Source: Perkinsus olseni (taxonomy: Eukaryota; Perkinsozoa; Perkinsida; Perkinsidae). From it: a DNA stretch of 64,000 nt. Location: positions 1 to 64,000 of the forward strand of contig JABANP010000187.1 of NCBI GenBank assembly GCA_013115135.1. Reading direction: 5' to 3'. Below the pieces are notes generated by a model. The model saw only the letters and a list, made by a program, of their open reading frames with translations, searched no databases and had not been told where the DNA came from. Position 1 is the first letter of the stretch; the number at the start of each line of letters is the position of its first letter. The translations under genes were made by a program, and so were the position numbers. Shown piece by piece: positions 60,671 to 64,000 of the stretch.

Positions 60671-62377
60671 TCAACTCGCAGGCTCGTCCTCGTCACCGCT
60701 GATACTGGGGCAAACCGAGGAAGCATCGGGCGAGGACAGAACAGAGGGAGCTGGAGGGGGCGCTGCTTCTTTCTTCGATTTCTTCGGCTTCTTGCTCCCT
60801 CCCTCTTTGCTCTTGCTACTTTTCCTCTTCGACCCTTTCCTTGAACTTGCCTGGCCACAGCAACGTGAGGGCGAACCAAGTCGTGCCGATTCTTACTCGG
60901 GACTCGTCGCCTGCCAGCGTGCGGAGGCGAGTGCGCTCGAACTTCTGTCGATATTTGACCAATTGCATCATCAAAGTCGGGTCGAACATCATCGGATCCG
61001 ATCGATTCCGCTCGAAGTCGGTGAACAGGATGGTGATCTGAGAGTTAAAATGGAACGTTCGATGCAGGCCTGGCAACCTACTTCGTTCAAGGTCTTTTCC
61101 AACTCATCCGCGCTAGAGCCTTCCCCTGCTCCCATGTCCGCAATAATCTTGGACACAACCTCGAGACCATCCCTCGTGGTCGAGTCCGACACAATTGTGG
61201 GCCAAACGCTTCCAACGGAGCAGGCGGCCAGGGTTCCAGGCGGAAACGCCGCAACGGCATCGCAATACCTGCAGGAAAGCGAACCGTGAATATGTGGAAC
61301 AGATGCGGGGCCCCTGAAACATCCATCCAAGGGAGGCCATGTCCTTACGGCCATTTTGAGGTTAGCAGCTCCGAGGCATGCCGGAAGATGCGCTCCGCCG
61401 TTGGCCGATCCAGATGGTTGCCAGACACGAGTCGACGGCAGAGGAGCAAGAGAGGAGGCCAAGGCTGGTCGACAACTAAATCGTAATTCAAGCCACTGAG
61501 GAGGTCCAGCTCAACCTGATAATTAGATTCAGGGGCTCATGAGGTCTCATGACGTCATCACCTCGGCGAGAATCTTCGGGTCGACCACGTATTTGCTTCC
61601 ACTGGAATCGGCCCCTTCAGGCATGAGCATCAGCCCGCGCACGTCAGTGTCGTGAAACTCCTCAGTCTTGCAGGCGAGAGATACGCAGCAGAATATCACG
61701 ACCAAAGGGTCAAACTCCAACACTGAGTGGCTGAGAAAAGTGGAACTACACGTTTACCTCCCCTAGTGAGCCATCGTAATCAGTGACATCGTGTCCGAGT
61801 GGTTAAGGAGTTGGACTTGAAATCCAATGGGCTCAGCCCGCGCAGGTTCGAATCCTGCCGATGTCGTATTACCGCGTGAAAAATCTTCGAAAGAACAAAT
61901 TCGCTGAGAAGATGACTTCCGGTTCAATCCGTGTCCGGAAGGACGGAGCTGTCATATTAAGATGCTGTTTCCGCAGTAGATCCGCAACGTGATCCAAAAC
62001 CTACAGCAGACATGCCCAGCCACAGCCGGTAAGAGCTAAAGCACTGACGTAAGTCTCATGAATGGGCTCGAGTAGGACTCCACCTTGCGCATCGGCCGAC
62101 TTCTTCTTAGACTGAGGTACAAACAACTACCAAAGGCTGGCCACACTTACATCAGCCTAGCTCGCCAACAGCTGATCGTCCAGCAGCTCTGCAGCATTCC
62201 CCCACCTACACTAGACTGCGACTTCACAATCACTGCAGTTGCGCGTTGATTAGCCGCCGCTCTCTTCGCCCTCAACTCATCCACAGGCATCGGGAAGTGC
62301 AACACCTCATGATGATGGTGATGGACATGATGATGCTCATGGGTTGCCTCCCCTTCTGGTGGGGGCGAGCTAGCCAT
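60671..62377 (-). CDS. CCNH: Cyclin H (CDK-activating kinase/TFIIH subunit)
   Basis: Regulatory subunit of the CDK7-type kinase in TFIIH. Eight exons join in phase to a 400-residue protein: 62210-62377, 62049-62111, 61873-62000, 61562-61730, 61349-61515, 61082-61268, 60897-61037, 60671-60850. Order of cyclin H features: FPMPVDELRAKRAAANQRA (N-terminal helix), VLLEPIHETYVLDHVADLL, FSANLFFRRFFTRHSVLEFD, IFCCVSLACKTEEF (first cyclin box), LAEVELDLLSGLNYDLVVDQPW, the second box start DAVAAFPPGTLAAC, and LVKYRQKFERTRLR. The C-terminus is lysine-rich (RKGSKRKSS, KKPKKSKKE) and then acidic. A histidine-rich stretch follows the start. Introns are 98, 48, 142, 46, 80, 44 and 46 nt; the 142-nt one contains a tRNA gene. 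Confidence 0.9.
61785..61866 (+). tRNA. tRNA-Ser (anticodon UGA)
   Basis: An 82-nt class II tRNA: acceptor GACATCG pairs with CGATGTC, discriminator G; anticodon stem TTGGA/TCCAA with loop CTTGAAA (anticodon TGA); long variable arm GGGC-TCA-GCCC; T-arm CAGGTTCGAATCCTG. No CCA is encoded, as in eukaryotic nuclear genes. It lies on the opposite strand inside intron 3 of cyclin H (61731-61872), with its 3' end six bases from that intron's donor. Confidence 0.97.
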
Positions 62378-64000
62378 TGCACAACAACAGACCGCCTATG
62401 CCGTGACACCGTCGTCTATTGCCGTCGTCTGCTACATTCGACGACGACAGTCTTTCCAGCCTCGACTGAACACAATTCCGCAACGCTTAGAAACACATCT
62501 TCTTAACACGTTAATCGTCGGAGTCCTCCTCCGTCACCGGAGCGTCCACATCCATCATCCCTCGCAACGTCGACGCGAACTCATCCACGTTGTCGGCCTC
62601 CAGAGCGCCGTTCGAGTTCACTGAGCCACCGAACTGTCAAGGAAGCACGACATGAACATTCTCACCTATGCATTGGTCGAGGCCGCCCGTCGTCTTCAAT
62701 TTCCGTAACTCCGACAAGCAACGAGTAACTGGGGAAAGGTGATCGAACGAATAACATTGCACCGCCATTGAAAAGCTTCTCCCCAACCACCTTGACGACG
62801 ACAGGCAGGACCCATCAACTGAAGGGAGGTGTCCACGGACATCACATGGGCATCATCATCGAGGCCAAGATACTGTCGAGGGAAATGATCAGGAAGTGTG
62901 ACCTGATACAGACGCAGTTCATCCCCCGTGCGACACCGGCAGAAAAACTAATCTATCTACCGTGGTTTACACAAACCAGTTTGAGTTGGTAAACATAATA
63001 GGTTCACCAAGTGTTTTATATTGATCATTATGAAGTTCAATCAAGCATTCTCCTCATTAAAGCATGTGCCTACATTCATACAAAGCCCCTGACTTGTGCG
63101 AATTTTCCACGACTGATCCCCCTTCCCCGTGCATTCCTACGCTCAACCACTCAATAAAGAAACTCCTTACGATGGACTATTCCCTCAAAAGTTGTCTTTT
63201 ATCGCTCATTCTCAACCGTGGTAAGACCTTCCTACCGCATCAGCAGTGTACCTCCACTGCCCATCACCACCACCCAGTACACCCCAATCCGCCACACCAC
63301 TTCGACCCCGCAGTGCCGTCTTGTAGTTCGACTCTTCATTCTTAGTATACTGGGAATACGCTAGTGCAGCTAGGGAGAGGGCAACAGGTGCGGATCGCCT
63401 GACAATGAGCAGCTTCCCTCAGCCGTGATAAGGCCAACATCATCGATAACAACGACACTCTCGGCGAATTCATTTTACAGACTACCTATCGGAGCGCTAC
63501 TCTCTGTGCTCAACAAACGTACCTAATCTCATCGCTCTTCAAAAGAGATCGGCGCTAGTCTGACTATGCCGTCTTCGGCGTCAGAAAACTCACTCATCCA
63601 CTATCGTCACATTACTGCAAGTTCAACGACCACATCCTTTTCAAAAAATCGATGAATAAATCGCAGAACGCTTAGAAATTAAAACCGCCGGGTCGCGGTA
63701 GCCGCCACATTCAAATCGAAGCCAATTCGCGACGATCAATTCCAACCTTCACCCCTCAGCTGAGAAGCGAAGAGGCGGATAGCAAATTCAACAAAGGCCA
63801 TCAACTCTGGAAGGGCAAGGCCTGTCCTACCGGTAAAGTCCCTCGTTGTCGAGGATGGACCCGAAGGGCTGCGATGAAGGGAGGCACCCAAGCACATGAA
63901 GAGGGCTGCTCTCAGGGGGCAGGCATCGGCTAATAGAGTAGGCGAAATTGAGGCCTACTCAGACGTGATCCGTGGGAAATGTGGTATGAAATATTTTTAC
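62378..64000. other. Right end of window with uncertain exons
   Basis: On the minus strand, 62509-62621 reads NSNGALEADNVDEF...APVTEEDSDD and a stop. It joins in phase across a 45-nt intron (62622-62666) to an exon at about 62667-62730 (TRCLSELRKLKTTGGLDQC). Upstream joins up to about 62950 are ambiguous and the family is not recognised. From about 63000 to the end I see no supported feature. Confidence 0.4.

Noticed and set aside
60792..61289. 165-residue plus-strand frame with a leucine-rich start resembling a secreted protein
   Set aside because: Antisense to cyclin H exons 6-8.
62147..62209. A 21-23 nt micro-intron after the first cyclin H exon
   Set aside because: A single 98-nt intron (62112-62209) joins exon 1 to exon 2 in phase and matches the family, so no micro-intron is needed.

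Overview
This is nuclear DNA of a eukaryotic microbe. Conserved genes are split by GT-AG introns, many only 36-56 nt long, and each family assignment below rests on exon phases that join exactly. The style (mixed GC near one half, very short introns, pyrimidine-AG sites directly before some ATGs as expected for spliced-leader addition, arrays of small secreted proteins) suggests an alveolate, most likely a Perkinsus-type parasite. That is inference; no rRNA or spliced-leader gene is in the window to prove it.

Layout. 1.9-20.4 kb: eight tandem paralogues of a zinc-free quinone oxidoreductase (MDR family), six on the minus strand and two on the plus strand, the last frameshifted. They show mosaic blocks of identity typical of gene conversion. 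Between the two groups sit an NAA50-type N-acetyltransferase gene (four exons) and a putative mitochondrial protein gene. 20.6-21.4 kb is a transposon-like element with terminal inverted repeats. 22.3-28.1 kb is a 14-exon ETF-ubiquinone oxidoreductase gene whose large introns are full of perfect hairpins. 28.1-33.4 kb holds no recognisable gene. 33.4-39.9 kb has a small CxxC membrane-type protein gene, an intronless helical-repeat/RluA pseudouridine synthase fusion, and the spliceosome factor YJU2.

40.8-58.1 kb is an accessory region: seven clear members and one decayed member of a family of about 60-residue secreted six-cysteine proteins, an SP-plus-basic-peptide gene, an unrecognised three-exon gene, a PB1-domain nuclear-type protein and another secreted protein. 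It is littered with a MITE-like family and with segmental duplications that carry the 3' end of YJU2. 58.5-62.4 kb returns to housekeeping: a SET/SMYD methyltransferase, a probable mitochondrial basic protein, and a complete eight-exon cyclin H gene with a tRNA-Ser(UGA) gene nested antisense in its third intron. The last 1.6 kb has only uncertain exons.

Together: the conserved genes serve transcription/CAK (cyclin H), splicing (YJU2), protein acetylation, chromatin or protein methylation, RNA modification and mitochondrial electron transfer. The expanding parts are the oxidoreductases and the secreted cysteine-rich proteins, which look like lineage-specific, fast-evolving families.
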